This document shows positions 26,789 through 35,325 of a stretch of DNA of 64,000 bases, one piece after another. The number at the start of each line of letters is the position of its first letter. Position 1 is the stretch's first letter. A program made the position numbers and the translations under genes. The DNA comes from Allobosea caraganae (GTDB lineage Bacteria > Pseudomonadota > Alphaproteobacteria > Rhizobiales > Beijerinckiaceae). The stretch covers positions 62,001-126,000 of the forward strand of contig NZ_QQTO01000037.1 of assembly GCF_003351345.1 (NCBI RefSeq), given 5' to 3'. The notes beneath the pieces were generated by a model, which was not told where the DNA came from, ran no database searches, and saw nothing but the letters and a program-made list of their open reading frames with translations.

Positions 26789-27460
26789 ATGACGGAAACG
26801 GCCTCGGATCCGCACTCTGAAACGGCCTCTGCCAAGGCAAGATGCATGCCGGCCGAGAAGTCGCGCCCGGACAAGCATCACGCCATCACCCAGGCCGCCT
26901 CCGAGATGTTCCTGGCCGAGGGTTTCGAGCGCGCCAGCCTCGACCAGATCGCCCATCGCGCCGGCGTCTCCAAGCAGACGATCTACAGCCACTTTGCCGA
27001 CAAGGAAGCGTTGTTCAAGGCGATTTGCGTCGAATTGACCGAGAAGCTGACGATTCCGCTGCGTCAGCCGCGCGAGAAGAGCGCCGATCTGCGCAGCGTC
27101 CTGATCAAGCTCGGCGACGATGCGCTGGCCATGATGCTGCACCCCGCCTCGCTCGATCTGCACCGCCTGGTCATGAACGCCGCCGCGCGCTTTCCCGAAC
27201 TGGGACGCGCCGCCTATGAGGCGGGCGCGGCGCGGATGATCGATGATTTGGCAACGTTGCTGACGCAACGATCACAATCGGGTGAGGAATTGCCCAGGCC
27301 GCTCTCCGAAGCCGAGGCCCGGGTGCTGGCGGAGCAGTTCATCGGCATGCTGCGCGGCTTCCACCAGATCCGCGGCCTGCTCGGCGTCGCCGCGATCCCG
27401 GTCGCCGAGCGCCGGGACTACGTGCACTCATGCGTGGAGTTGCTGCTGCGCGGCGTGTGA
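26789..27460 (+). CDS. TetR/AcrR family transcriptional regulator
   Basis: This 223-residue repressor-like protein has an N-terminal helix-turn-helix at about residues 36-82, with FERASLDQIAHRAGVSKQTI and YSHFADKEALFKAI. The C-terminal ligand domain resembles the AefR-like TetR_C group. It is divergent from the RND efflux operon, the classic arrangement in which the regulator represses the pump until a substrate is sensed. The first ATG (26789) gives an N-terminal tail of about 30 residues; a later start at codon 21 (ATG, MPAEKSRPDK) is also possible. Confidence 0.92.
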   Translation: MTETASDPHSETASAKARCMPAEKSRPDKHHAITQAASEMFLAEGFERASLDQIAHRAGVSKQTIYSHFADKEALFKAICVELTEKLTIPLRQPREKSADLRSVLIKLGDDALAMMLHPASLDLHRLVMNAAARFPELGRAAYEAGAARMIDDLATLLTQRSQSGEELPRPLSEAEARVLAEQFIGMLRGFHQIRGLLGVAAIPVAERRDYVHSCVELLLRGV

Positions 27461-27508
27461 GTACCGAGAAGCCGCCAACCCAACGAGGCGGAGCCTGCAT
27501 TCTCGACT

Positions 27509-30500
27509 TCAATGAAAGTCGCGGGACCGCGGCAGCACCCTCACGTTACGCGGATGCGTGTGCTGGCGTGGCGGCACGCGCTGGTCTTCCCCCGGCTTGC
27601 GCACCTCGTCCGCCCGCGCCAGCGTCCGCTGCAGCAGCCCATCGCTGAGCCGCGTCAGTTCGTGCGTCCGGTCCTCGACCTTTTCTGCGACCATGTGGAC
27701 GATGCCCTCCGGGCTGCGCTGGAGCCGGCCCTCCAGCAGCACCAGCCGCGCGCCCATCGCCTGCCGGCGGTAGCGCTCGAAGGTTTTTGGCCAGAGCACG
27801 GCATTGGCGATGCCGGTCTCGTCCTCCAGCGTCATGAACATCACGCCTTTGGCGCTGCCCGGCCGTTGGCGGACGGTGATGATGCCGGCGAGCCGGCAGC
27901 GCTGGCCATCGCGCCCCGTCGCCAACTGCCCGCAGCTCAGCGCCCGCTCGCCAGTGAAGAGCCCGCGCAGGAACTGCATCGGGTGGCCCTTCAGCGACAG
28001 GCGCAGATGCTGGTAATCGGCCACGACCTGCTCTGAATCCCGCATCAGCGGCAGCAGGGTCTGCGGCTCCTCACCGAGTTCGTCGCTGTCGCTCTCCGCG
28101 AAGAGCGGCAGCGGCTTGTCGTCCGGCAGCCGCCGCACCTGCCAGAGCGCCTCGCGCCGCGACAGCCCGAGCGAGCCGAAAGCATCGGCATCGGCCAGCG
28201 CCACCAGCGCCCGCACCGGCAGCTTGGAGCGTCGCGCCAAGGCCTCGACACTGTCATAGCCCTGCCCGCGCGCCGTCATCAGCGCCAGGCCCTGAGCTTT
28301 CGAAATGCCCTCGATTTGCCGGAAGCCCAGCCGGATCGCGAGCTCACCGTCCTCGCGCCGCTCCAGCGTATTGTCGCAATCGCTGAGGTTGACGTCAGCC
28401 GGGCGAATCTCGACGCCCGCCTCCTGTGCCGAGCGGATGATCTGGGCCGGCGCATAGAAGCCCATCGGCTGCGAATTCAGCAGCGCGGCGTTGAAGGCGG
28501 CGGGGTGGAACCATTTCAGCCAGGCCGAGGCATAGACCAGCAGCGCGAAAGAGGCTGCATGGCTTTCCGGAAAGCCATAATCCCCGAAGCCCTTGATCTG
28601 GTTGAAACATGCTTTGGCAAAGTCTGGGTCATAGCCGCGCGCGATCATACGCCCGACCATCTTCTCCTCGAACATATGGATCGTGCCGACACTGCGAAAG
28701 GTCGCCATGGCGCGCCGCAGGCCATTCGCCTCGTCATCGGTGAACTTCGCCGCCACCATGGCGATGCTCATTGCCTGCTCCTGGAAGAGCGGGACGCCTA
28801 GTGTCTTCTCAAGCACCTTTTTGAGTTCGTTCTCGTCACCATGCGTAGGCGAGGGGTAATGGACTGGCTCCCCATTCCGCCGCCGCAAATAGGGATGAAC
28901 CATGTTGCCCTGGATCGGGCCGGGCCGAACGATCGCCACCTCGATGACGAGATCGTAGAACTTCCTCGGCTTCAGTCGCGGCAGCATGTTCATCTGTGCC
29001 CGGCTCTCGACCTGGAAGACGCCGATCGCCTCGGCCCGGCAGAGCATGTCGTAGACAGGCTTTTCACCCTGCGGGATCGTCGCCAGCTCCCAGCTTTTGC
29101 CTCCGTGCTTCTCGATCAGATCGAAGGCCTTGCGGATGCAGGTCAGCATGCCCAGCGCCAGCACGTCGACCTTCATCATGCCGAGCGCGTCGATGTCGTC
29201 CTTGTCCCATTCGATGAAGCTGCGATCCTTCATCCCGCCCCAGCCGATCGGCACGCACTCGTCGAGCCGGCCGCGCGTCAGCACGAAGCCGCCGACATGC
29301 TGCGAGAGATGGCGTGGAAAGCCGATCAGCTCCGTCGCCAGCGCGACGGCGCGTGCGATCATCGGATTGCTCGGGTCGAGCCCGGCCTGCCGGACATGAT
29401 TTGCCGGCAATCCATCGCCCCAGCTGCCCCAGACCGTATTGGCGAGCGCGGCGGTGACATCCTCGCTGAGACCCAGCGCCTTGCCGACCTCGCGAATGGC
29501 GCTGCGTGGTCGGTAGCTGATCACGGTCGCGCAAATGCCGGCGCGCAGCCTTCCATAGCGCTCGAAGACATATTGCATCACCTCCTCGCGCCGCTCGTGC
29601 TCGAAATCGACGTCGATATCGGGCGGCTCCTTGCGCTCCTCGGAGAGAAAGCGGGCGAAGAGCAGATCGCTCTCCAAGGGATCGACTGAGGTGACCCAAA
29701 GGCAATAGCAGACCGCGGAATTGGCGGCCGAGCCGCGACCCTGGCACAGGATCGGCGGTTCCTGTGCGCGGGCAAAACGCACGATGTCGTGGACGGTGAG
29801 GAAATAGCGCGCATAGCCCAGCCGCGCGATCATCGCGAGCTCCTTGCGGATCAAGTCCTGCACCTTGCGGGGAATGCCGCCGGGATAGCGCCGCCAGGCC
29901 CCTTCCCAGGTCAGGTAGCCAAGATGCCCCTGCGGCGTGCTGCCCTCCGGCACCGGCTCGTCGGGATACTCGTATCGGAACTCGTCCAGGGAGAAGCGGC
30001 AGCGTTCAAAGAAGCGCAGCGTCTCCACCACCATCTCCGGCGCGTGCCGGAACAGCCTGGCCATCTCCGCAGCCGGCTTGAGGTGGCGCTCGGCATGGGC
30101 CTCCAGCATGCGCCCGGCCCGCTCGATCGGGACATGCTCGCGGATGCAGCTCACCACATCCTGCAGGGGACGCCGCTCCGGCGCATGGTAGAGCACGTCG
30201 TTGACTGCGAGGCAGGGCACGCGCGCCTTGGCGGCGAGCACGGCGAGCCGGTCGGAGCGACGCCGATCGTCACCGTGATGCGGCATGTCGATGCCGAGCC
30301 AGAGCCGGCCGCGTGCAAACTCTGCGAGGCAGACAAGCGCCGCCGCGATCTCCGCATCCGGCCTTCGCTCCGGCATCAGGATCAGCAGCAGCCCCTCGGC
30401 GAACTCGCGCAGGTCCTCCAGGGTGAGGACGCACTCGCCCTTCTTCTCGACCTTCATCTTGCCCTTGGTGAGCAGCCGGCAGAGCCGGCCATAGGCCGGC

Positions 30501-30814
30501 TTGTCCTGAGGGTAGGCGAGCAGATCCGGCGTGCCGTCGGCGAAGACCAGCCGGGCGCCGACGGCGAATGTCAGCCCCGTCGCGGCGATGCCGGCCTCGC
30601 GCATCTCCGCATGCGCTCGCACCACGCCGGCCAGCGAATTGCGATCGGCGATGCCGATCCCGGCCAGCCCGAGTTCCGCCGCCCGCCTGACCAGTTCCTC
30701 GGGATGCGAGGCGCCGCGCAGGAAGGAGAAGTTCGAGGTTACGGCGAGTTCGGCATAGCGCGGCGGCGGCTCCAGCGCGAACCTCACCCGCCCATTGTCG
30801 TTGACCGCGCTCAT
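27509..30814 (-). CDS. dnaE2: Error-prone DNA polymerase DnaE2 (ImuC)
   Basis: This 1101-residue C-family polymerase carries out damage-induced mutagenic synthesis with ImuA and ImuB. The PHP domain starts near residue 18 (TSNFSFLRGASHPEEL). The polymerase core contains PDIDVDFEHERREEV with the catalytic aspartates, and the C-terminal OB-fold region is present (ITVRQRPGSAKGVMFMTLED). ATG 30814 overlaps the imuB stop by four bases, so I prefer it over an upstream ATG at 30961 that adds a non-conserved extension. It is the third gene of imuA-imuB-dnaE2, which is preceded by a LexA box. Confidence 0.96.
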   Translation of the reverse strand: MSAVNDNGRVRFALEPPPRYAELAVTSNFSFLRGASHPEELVRRAAELGLAGIGIADRNSLAGVVRAHAEMREAGIAATGLTFAVGARLVFADGTPDLLAYPQDKPAYGRLCRLLTKGKMKVEKKGECVLTLEDLREFAEGLLLILMPERRPDAEIAAALVCLAEFARGRLWLGIDMPHHGDDRRRSDRLAVLAAKARVPCLAVNDVLYHAPERRPLQDVVSCIREHVPIERAGRMLEAHAERHLKPAAEMARLFRHAPEMVVETLRFFERCRFSLDEFRYEYPDEPVPEGSTPQGHLGYLTWEGAWRRYPGGIPRKVQDLIRKELAMIARLGYARYFLTVHDIVRFARAQEPPILCQGRGSAANSAVCYCLWVTSVDPLESDLLFARFLSEERKEPPDIDVDFEHERREEVMQYVFERYGRLRAGICATVISYRPRSAIREVGKALGLSEDVTAALANTVWGSWGDGLPANHVRQAGLDPSNPMIARAVALATELIGFPRHLSQHVGGFVLTRGRLDECVPIGWGGMKDRSFIEWDKDDIDALGMMKVDVLALGMLTCIRKAFDLIEKHGGKSWELATIPQGEKPVYDMLCRAEAIGVFQVESRAQMNMLPRLKPRKFYDLVIEVAIVRPGPIQGNMVHPYLRRRNGEPVHYPSPTHGDENELKKVLEKTLGVPLFQEQAMSIAMVAAKFTDDEANGLRRAMATFRSVGTIHMFEEKMVGRMIARGYDPDFAKACFNQIKGFGDYGFPESHAASFALLVYASAWLKWFHPAAFNAALLNSQPMGFYAPAQIIRSAQEAGVEIRPADVNLSDCDNTLERREDGELAIRLGFRQIEGISKAQGLALMTARGQGYDSVEALARRSKLPVRALVALADADAFGSLGLSRREALWQVRRLPDDKPLPLFAESDSDELGEEPQTLLPLMRDSEQVVADYQHLRLSLKGHPMQFLRGLFTGERALSCGQLATGRDGQRCRLAGIITVRQRPGSAKGVMFMTLEDETGIANAVLWPKTFERYRRQAMGARLVLLEGRLQRSPEGIVHMVAEKVEDRTHELTRLSDGLLQRTLARADEVRKPGEDQRVPPRQHTHPRNVRVLPRSRDFH

Positions 30815-32430
30815 GCGAACAACCCGTGCATGAACCAGGGCGGGTGCTTCACTCCCGGTCCGTAGAGCCCGTCGCGATAGAGCCAGAAGCGCCGCCCGTC
30901 CGGCTGCTCGATGCGATAATAGTCGCGCGTCGGCGCCAGGCTCTCGGTCGCCAGCCACCATTCGGCGGCGATCCGCTCCGGCCCCTCCGCCTTGGCGACG
31001 TCATGCACGGCGCGGCGCCAGCGGAAGCGCGTCGGCGGGCCGTCCGGAATCTCGGCCAGGACCTCGATCGGCTCCGGCCGCGCCAGCAGGCGCAGAGGCC
31101 GCTCCGGCACGGCGCCCGGCTCGGGCCAGGGTGGCGGAGCCCCCAATCGCGCGGTCTCATTATAGTGCAAGGCCGGCACGGCGAGCGCGGCGCGCACCGG
31201 ATCATGCGTGTCCTGCGCCAGGAAGCGCCTGACACGCTGCGGCCCGAGCCGGGCCGAGAGCGCGTCGGCCACCTCCGCCAGGGCCCGCTCGGCCGCAGCC
31301 TCGTCCGGAACATCATCGTCATAGCCGGTCGCAAGCGCAGCCTGATCGACCGCCAGCCGCTCGGTCGCCCCGGCCGAGAGGCGGATCAGGTCGAAGCCGA
31401 AGCCGGGATCGAGCGGGTCGGCCAGCGCCTCGAGCTTCAGCGCAAACAGCCGGTCGATCACCTTTGCGTCGCGCAGCGGCAGGCCGGTCTCGATGCCGAG
31501 CCGGCGCACCGCGCCGTCGCTGCGGAAGAAGCTCGCCTCGAACAGTTTTGCCCCCTCGCCGCGCGCCTCCAGCATCTCCGACAGGCTCTGCTCCAGCCCG
31601 GCCAGTGCCAGCCGGATGCCGGCCTCATGCGCCAGCGGCTCGGCGAAGCGCCGCTCCGCCATGCAGTCGGGCAGCGGCCGGCGCGGCGTCACCGCCTCCG
31701 GCAGCCGACCGAAGGCCTGATCGAGCCGATCGAGCAGATCGCTGCCGAAGCGGGCGGCCAGCGGCGCGCGCGGCCGTGTCTCGATATCGGCAATGTAAAT
31801 CAGGCCCATGCGCGCGAGCCCATGCTGGCGCGCGCCGTCGAGCCCCAGCGCCGCGGCCGGCAGCGGCAGCAGCGCCGCCCCCTCCCCGCCCGGCTCGATG
31901 ATGCCGCCGCTTCCATAGCGCGCCACCGCCCGGGCCGCGCGCGGCGTGCCGGCAATGGCCGCCCGCACCGTAAAGCCCTGCCGCTTCAGCCTTGTCAGGC
32001 AATCGCGCCCGAGCACCGCCTCGCCGCCGAAGAGATGGGCGCAGCCGGAGATATCGAGCAGCAAGCCATCCGTCTCGTCGAGCGCGACCAGCGGGGTATA
32101 GCGGTCGCACCAGTCGGCGATGGCGCCGAGCAGGGCAGCGTCCGCGGCGAGGTCCTCCTCGACCACGTCGAGGCGCGGGATCATCGCCCGCGCATCGGCC
32201 AGCGCCATGTCGGAGGCGAGCCCGAGCCGCTCGGCCAAGGCATCGAGGCAAGTCAGGCGGAAGGCGCCCTTCGCCTTGCCCACCACAACAACAGGGCAAG
32301 GATCATCCGGCCGCCCGCCGGCCTGCGGGCCAGAGGCCGGTGATGACGCGCCCCGGCTGCGCCCGATCCGGTCGATCGGCAGGCGCGGAAACCAGAGCGA
32401 CAGGAAGCGGCTCAGTGAAGCTGTACGCAT
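30811..32430 (-). CDS. imuB: ImuB, Y-family polymerase-like mutasome protein
   Basis: ImuB is an inactive Y-family polymerase homologue that links DnaE2 to the sliding clamp. The 539-residue product begins with the family block FLSLWFPRLPIDRIGR (about residues 9-24). The polymerase-type segment DETDGLLLDISGCAHLFGGE follows. The C-terminal part is Pro/Arg-rich. Its start lies 128 bases inside imuA, an unusually long overlap, because the conserved FLSLWFPRLP block requires a start near 32430. Translation is likely coupled with both imuA and dnaE2. Confidence 0.94.
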   Translation of the reverse strand: MRTASLSRFLSLWFPRLPIDRIGRSRGASSPASGPQAGGRPDDPCPVVVVGKAKGAFRLTCLDALAERLGLASDMALADARAMIPRLDVVEEDLAADAALLGAIADWCDRYTPLVALDETDGLLLDISGCAHLFGGEAVLGRDCLTRLKRQGFTVRAAIAGTPRAARAVARYGSGGIIEPGGEGAALLPLPAAALGLDGARQHGLARMGLIYIADIETRPRAPLAARFGSDLLDRLDQAFGRLPEAVTPRRPLPDCMAERRFAEPLAHEAGIRLALAGLEQSLSEMLEARGEGAKLFEASFFRSDGAVRRLGIETGLPLRDAKVIDRLFALKLEALADPLDPGFGFDLIRLSAGATERLAVDQAALATGYDDDVPDEAAAERALAEVADALSARLGPQRVRRFLAQDTHDPVRAALAVPALHYNETARLGAPPPWPEPGAVPERPLRLLARPEPIEVLAEIPDGPPTRFRWRRAVHDVAKAEGPERIAAEWWLATESLAPTRDYYRIEQPDGRRFWLYRDGLYGPGVKHPPWFMHGLFA

Positions 32431-33118
32431 GACTATCCCACTCCATCAGCCAGCGCCCCGTCGCCCCATGGCGGTTGCGCGAGACCGTGACCGCAAAGCT
32501 CGGCCGGCCCGGCCCATGCGCCCTGACCCGTCCGGCCGAGGGTGCCGCCGCAATCTCCCAGCGCATCATCGCCGCGCTCGGCGCGACGCCGCCGCCCAGC
32601 CGCAGCAGCAGTGCCGTCACCCCGGCCTCGCGCGCCGCCAGCGCCAGGCGCCGGCTGGCTGTGAGGTCGAGGCAGGCAGGCGCGCCGTTCAGCTCGATCA
32701 CCACCGCGCCGATGCCCGAGCGCCGGTCATTGCCGCGCGGAAAGGCATCCTGAGCCGCCTTCAGCACGGCGAGCGCATCGCGCCCCCTCACCGAGAGCAC
32801 CCGGCCCGGGTCGAGCCCGAAGCTCGCCAGCCCCGGCGCGTGCAATTCCCCGCCCTCCATCCCGGCGGCATCCTGACGCAGCCAGACGATCGGCCGCCGC
32901 CCCAGCCGCGCCAGCAGGCCGGCGATGAAGCCCGACGCCGCCGGCGCCTGCGATGTGGTCGCCACGACCTCATGCAGCGCATGGCGCCGAAGCGCGCCTA
33001 GAGCCGCGTCGGCCGCGTCATGGCCGAGGCTGAAGCCCGCTTCGCCGCCAAGCGACGCAGCCGCGCTCTGCAGCCCGGCTATGCTCCGCCGCAGCGTGGT
33101 GACGGCTTGTTCGCTCAC
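32303..33118 (-). CDS. imuA: ImuA, RecA-like mutasome protein
   Basis: This 271-residue RecA/SulA-like protein is required with ImuB and DnaE2 for damage-induced mutagenesis. Family features include the block RHALHEVVA near residue 45 and the RecA-core-like stretch GIGAVVIELNG (about 140-150). The near C-terminal motif SRNRHGATGRWLMEWD is a hallmark of alphaproteobacterial ImuA. It is the first gene of the cassette. A LexA box ends 17 bases upstream of the ATG. The last 42 codons overlap the start of imuB. Confidence 0.92.
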   Translation of the reverse strand: MSEQAVTTLRRSIAGLQSAAASLGGEAGFSLGHDAADAALGALRRHALHEVVATTSQAPAASGFIAGLLARLGRRPIVWLRQDAAGMEGGELHAPGLASFGLDPGRVLSVRGRDALAVLKAAQDAFPRGNDRRSGIGAVVIELNGAPACLDLTASRRLALAAREAGVTALLLRLGGGVAPSAAMMRWEIAAAPSAGRVRAHGPGRPSFAVTVSRNRHGATGRWLMEWDSHAYSFTEPLPVALVSAPADRPDRAQPGRVITGLWPAGRRAAG

Positions 33119-33134
33119 CTCGCCAGCTCCTGAT

Positions 33135-33149
33135 GTTCCTATTTTGTTC
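33135..33149 (-). promoter_or_regulatory. LexA box (GTTC-N7-GTTC) of the imu cassette
   Basis: On the plus strand the bases read GTTCCTATTTTGTTC, an exact match to the alphaproteobacterial LexA direct repeat GTTC-N7-GTTC. It lies 17 bases upstream of imuA. SOS induction of imuA-imuB-dnaE2 follows from known biology of these cassettes. Confidence 0.85.
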
Positions 33150-33230
33150 TTTATGACTCCGCTCCGCCGGGAGAGTCAACACGGGAGCGGCCGCCTCGCC
33201 GGGAGCCTGATGGTTAAGCGGAGGTTGCTG

Positions 33231-33248
33231 CTGTCACTGCCCTGTCAT
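33231..33248 (+). promoter_or_regulatory. Pho box (PhoB binding site) upstream of phnC
   Basis: CTGTCAC at 33231-33237 and CTGTCAT at 33242-33248 form a direct repeat with an 11-base period, matching the PhoB half-site CTGTCAT twice with one mismatch. It lies about 100 bases before phnC, so the phosphonate transporter is probably induced by phosphate limitation. Confidence 0.75.
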
Positions 33249-33351
33249 CTCGCCTCGATACCGATTTTCGCACTGCAAGAGCGTCAAACCTCGGACAGCG
33301 ACAAGTCATGTCCGCAGGTTGGCCTAGTCACATCGGGACGAGAGACCGTTC

Positions 33352-34176
33352 ATGCTGCGTATCGAAGGCCTGACCAAGCGCTTCGGCGACAAGGCCGCCG
33401 TGGACAGCATCTCGCTGACGATCCCCAAGGGCGAGATGGTCGGCGTCATCGGTCGTTCCGGTGCCGGCAAATCAACCTTGCTCCGGATGCTGAACCGCTT
33501 GGCCGAGCCGAGCGACGGCCGCATCATCTGCGAGGAGCGCGACGTCACCTCGCTCAAGGGCGCGGCCCTGCGGGCCTGGCGCCGCGACACCGCGATGATC
33601 TTCCAGCAGTTCAACCTGGTCGGCCGCCTGGACGTGCTGACCAACGTCCTGCTCGGCCGGCTCAACCACCGCTCGGCGCTGCTGACGATGGTCAAGAACT
33701 TCTCCGAGGACGACAAGATCCGCGCCATCGCGGCGCTCGAGCGGCTCGACATGGGCCATCTCCTCGCCCAGCGCGCCGAGACGCTCTCCGGCGGCCAGCA
33801 GCAGCGCGTCGCCATCGCCCGCGCCCTGGTGCAGGAGCCCAAGATCATCCTCGCCGACGAGCCGATCGCCTCGCTCGACCCGCGCAACACCCAGGTCGTG
33901 ATGGACGCCCTCTTCCGCATCAATCGCGAGGACGGCATCACCGTCATGTGCAACCTGCACGACCTCGACATCGCCGCGAAGTACTGCGACCGGCTGATCG
34001 GCATGGCCGGCGGCAAGGTCGTGTTCGACGACGTGCCGCAGGCGCTCACCCGCGAGGTCGCGGCCGAGCTCTACGGCATCGAGGCCAAGGATGCCGGCGC
34101 CGAGGCGCTCGATGCGCTCGACGCCATCGCGCTGAGCGAGGCCAAGCGCGCCAACGCCAAGCAGAACGTCACCTGA
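33352..34176 (+). CDS. phnC: Phosphonate ABC transporter, ATP-binding protein PhnC
   Basis: This 274-residue ATPase drives phosphonate import. Walker A is GRSGAGKST at residues 34-42. The ABC signature is LSGGQQQRVAIARAL, the Walker B aspartate is in IILADEPIASLD, and the switch histidine is in MCNLHDLDIA. It is the first gene of phnC-phnD-phnE1-phnE2. A Pho box lies about 100 bases upstream, and the divergent side of the gap holds the LexA-controlled imu cassette. All catalytic motifs are intact. Confidence 0.96.
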   Translation: MLRIEGLTKRFGDKAAVDSISLTIPKGEMVGVIGRSGAGKSTLLRMLNRLAEPSDGRIICEERDVTSLKGAALRAWRRDTAMIFQQFNLVGRLDVLTNVLLGRLNHRSALLTMVKNFSEDDKIRAIAALERLDMGHLLAQRAETLSGGQQQRVAIARALVQEPKIILADEPIASLDPRNTQVVMDALFRINREDGITVMCNLHDLDIAAKYCDRLIGMAGGKVVFDDVPQALTREVAAELYGIEAKDAGAEALDALDAIALSEAKRANAKQNVT

Positions 34177-34249
34177 GCGGATCCTCCGCCGGGAACGCCC
34201 AAGTCTGAACAGCAGACCCTGAACCAGCAGACCTCAAAGGAGCAACTCC

Positions 34250-35167
34250 ATGCTGACCCGTCGCCATACCCTCAAGCTGGCTGCTGCCGGCCTCGCCGCG
34301 GGCGCCGCCCCGGCCTTCGCCCAGGAAGATTGGAAGGCCAAGTATCCCGAGCTGATCTTCGCGATCATCCCGGCCGAGAACGCCTCCGGCGTCGTCGAGC
34401 GCTACACCCCCTTCATCAACTACCTCTCGAAGGAGCTCGGCACCAAGGTCACGCTGCGCATCGCCAATGACTATGCGGCGATCATCGAAGGCCAGCGCGC
34501 CGGCAACATCCATATCGGCATGTACGGCCCCGCTTCCTTCGCCCGCGCCCTGATGACCGGCGCCAAGATCGACGCCTTCGCCATCGAGACCAACATCGAC
34601 GGCACCAAGGGCTACTACTCGGTCTTCTACGTGAAGAAGGACTCGCCCTACCAGAAGATCGAAGACCTGAAGGGCAAGAACCTCGGCCTCGTCGACCCGA
34701 ACTCGACCTCGGGCAACAACGTGCCGCGCTTCGCGCTGAACAGCATGAAGATCGATCCCGAGTCCTTCTTCTCGAAGGTCGTCTATACCGGCAGCCACGA
34801 GAACGCGATCATCGCGCTCAGCCAGGGCACCGTCGACATCGCCGCCAACTGGTGGAACGACGAGCAGGAATCGAACCTGCTGCGCATGGCCCGCAAGAAC
34901 ATGGCCAAGGCCGAGGACTACCGCATCATCTACAAGTCCGAGCAGATCGTGAACTCGCCGATGGCGTACCTCACGACCCTCCCGGAGGCGCTGCGCGCCA
35001 AGATCCGCGACGCCGTCCTCAACATCGCGACCAAGGACAAGGTTGCCTTCGACAAGATCTATGAAGGCAAGCAGGGCCCGCTCGTCGCCGTCGACAACAA
35101 GGCCTACGACCCGATCATCGAGCTGAACAAGTTCGTCGACGAACTGCGCAAGAAGAAGTCCTCGTAA
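34250..35167 (+). CDS. phnD: Phosphonate ABC transporter, periplasmic binding protein PhnD
   Basis: This 305-residue binding protein captures phosphonates in the periplasm. Residues 1-24 (MLTRRHTLKLAAAG and onward) form a signal with a twin arginine, cleaved near AFAQ. The PhnD pattern is clear: LIFAIIPAENASGVVERYTP at the mature start, IHIGMYGPASFARA and LVDPNSTSGNNVPRF in the binding cleft. AAGGAG lies seven bases before the ATG. An F4 repeat separates it from phnE1 downstream. Confidence 0.95.
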   Translation: MLTRRHTLKLAAAGLAAGAAPAFAQEDWKAKYPELIFAIIPAENASGVVERYTPFINYLSKELGTKVTLRIANDYAAIIEGQRAGNIHIGMYGPASFARALMTGAKIDAFAIETNIDGTKGYYSVFYVKKDSPYQKIEDLKGKNLGLVDPNSTSGNNVPRFALNSMKIDPESFFSKVVYTGSHENAIIALSQGTVDIAANWWNDEQESNLLRMARKNMAKAEDYRIIYKSEQIVNSPMAYLTTLPEALRAKIRDAVLNIATKDKVAFDKIYEGKQGPLVAVDNKAYDPIIELNKFVDELRKKKSS

Positions 35168-35183
35168 GGCTTCGTACCTCTGC

Positions 35184-35280
35184 CCGTCATGGTCGGCCTT
35201 GTGCCGACCATCCACGCCTTCGCTCATCGAAATCGGTGTCCAAGACGTGGATGCTCGCCACAAGGGCGAGCATGACGGGG
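35184..35280. repeat. F4 palindromic repeat between phnD and phnE1
   Basis: The left arm starts CCGTCATGGTCGGCCTTGTG; the right arm is CAAGACGTGGATGCTCGCCA followed by CAAGGGCGAGCATGACGG. The unit lies within the transporter operon, where such hairpins often protect or separate highly expressed binding-protein mRNA (family knowledge; not shown here). Confidence 0.85.
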
Positions 35281-35325
35281 AGCGGCATTCTCGCCGCTAT
35301 AGATTTCCCCGGCGACGGACCCTCC

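Noticed and set aside
35236..35325. Upstream extension of the first phnE gene
   Set aside because: The extension is encoded by the F4 repeat, is not conserved, and ATG 35326 gives the usual length.
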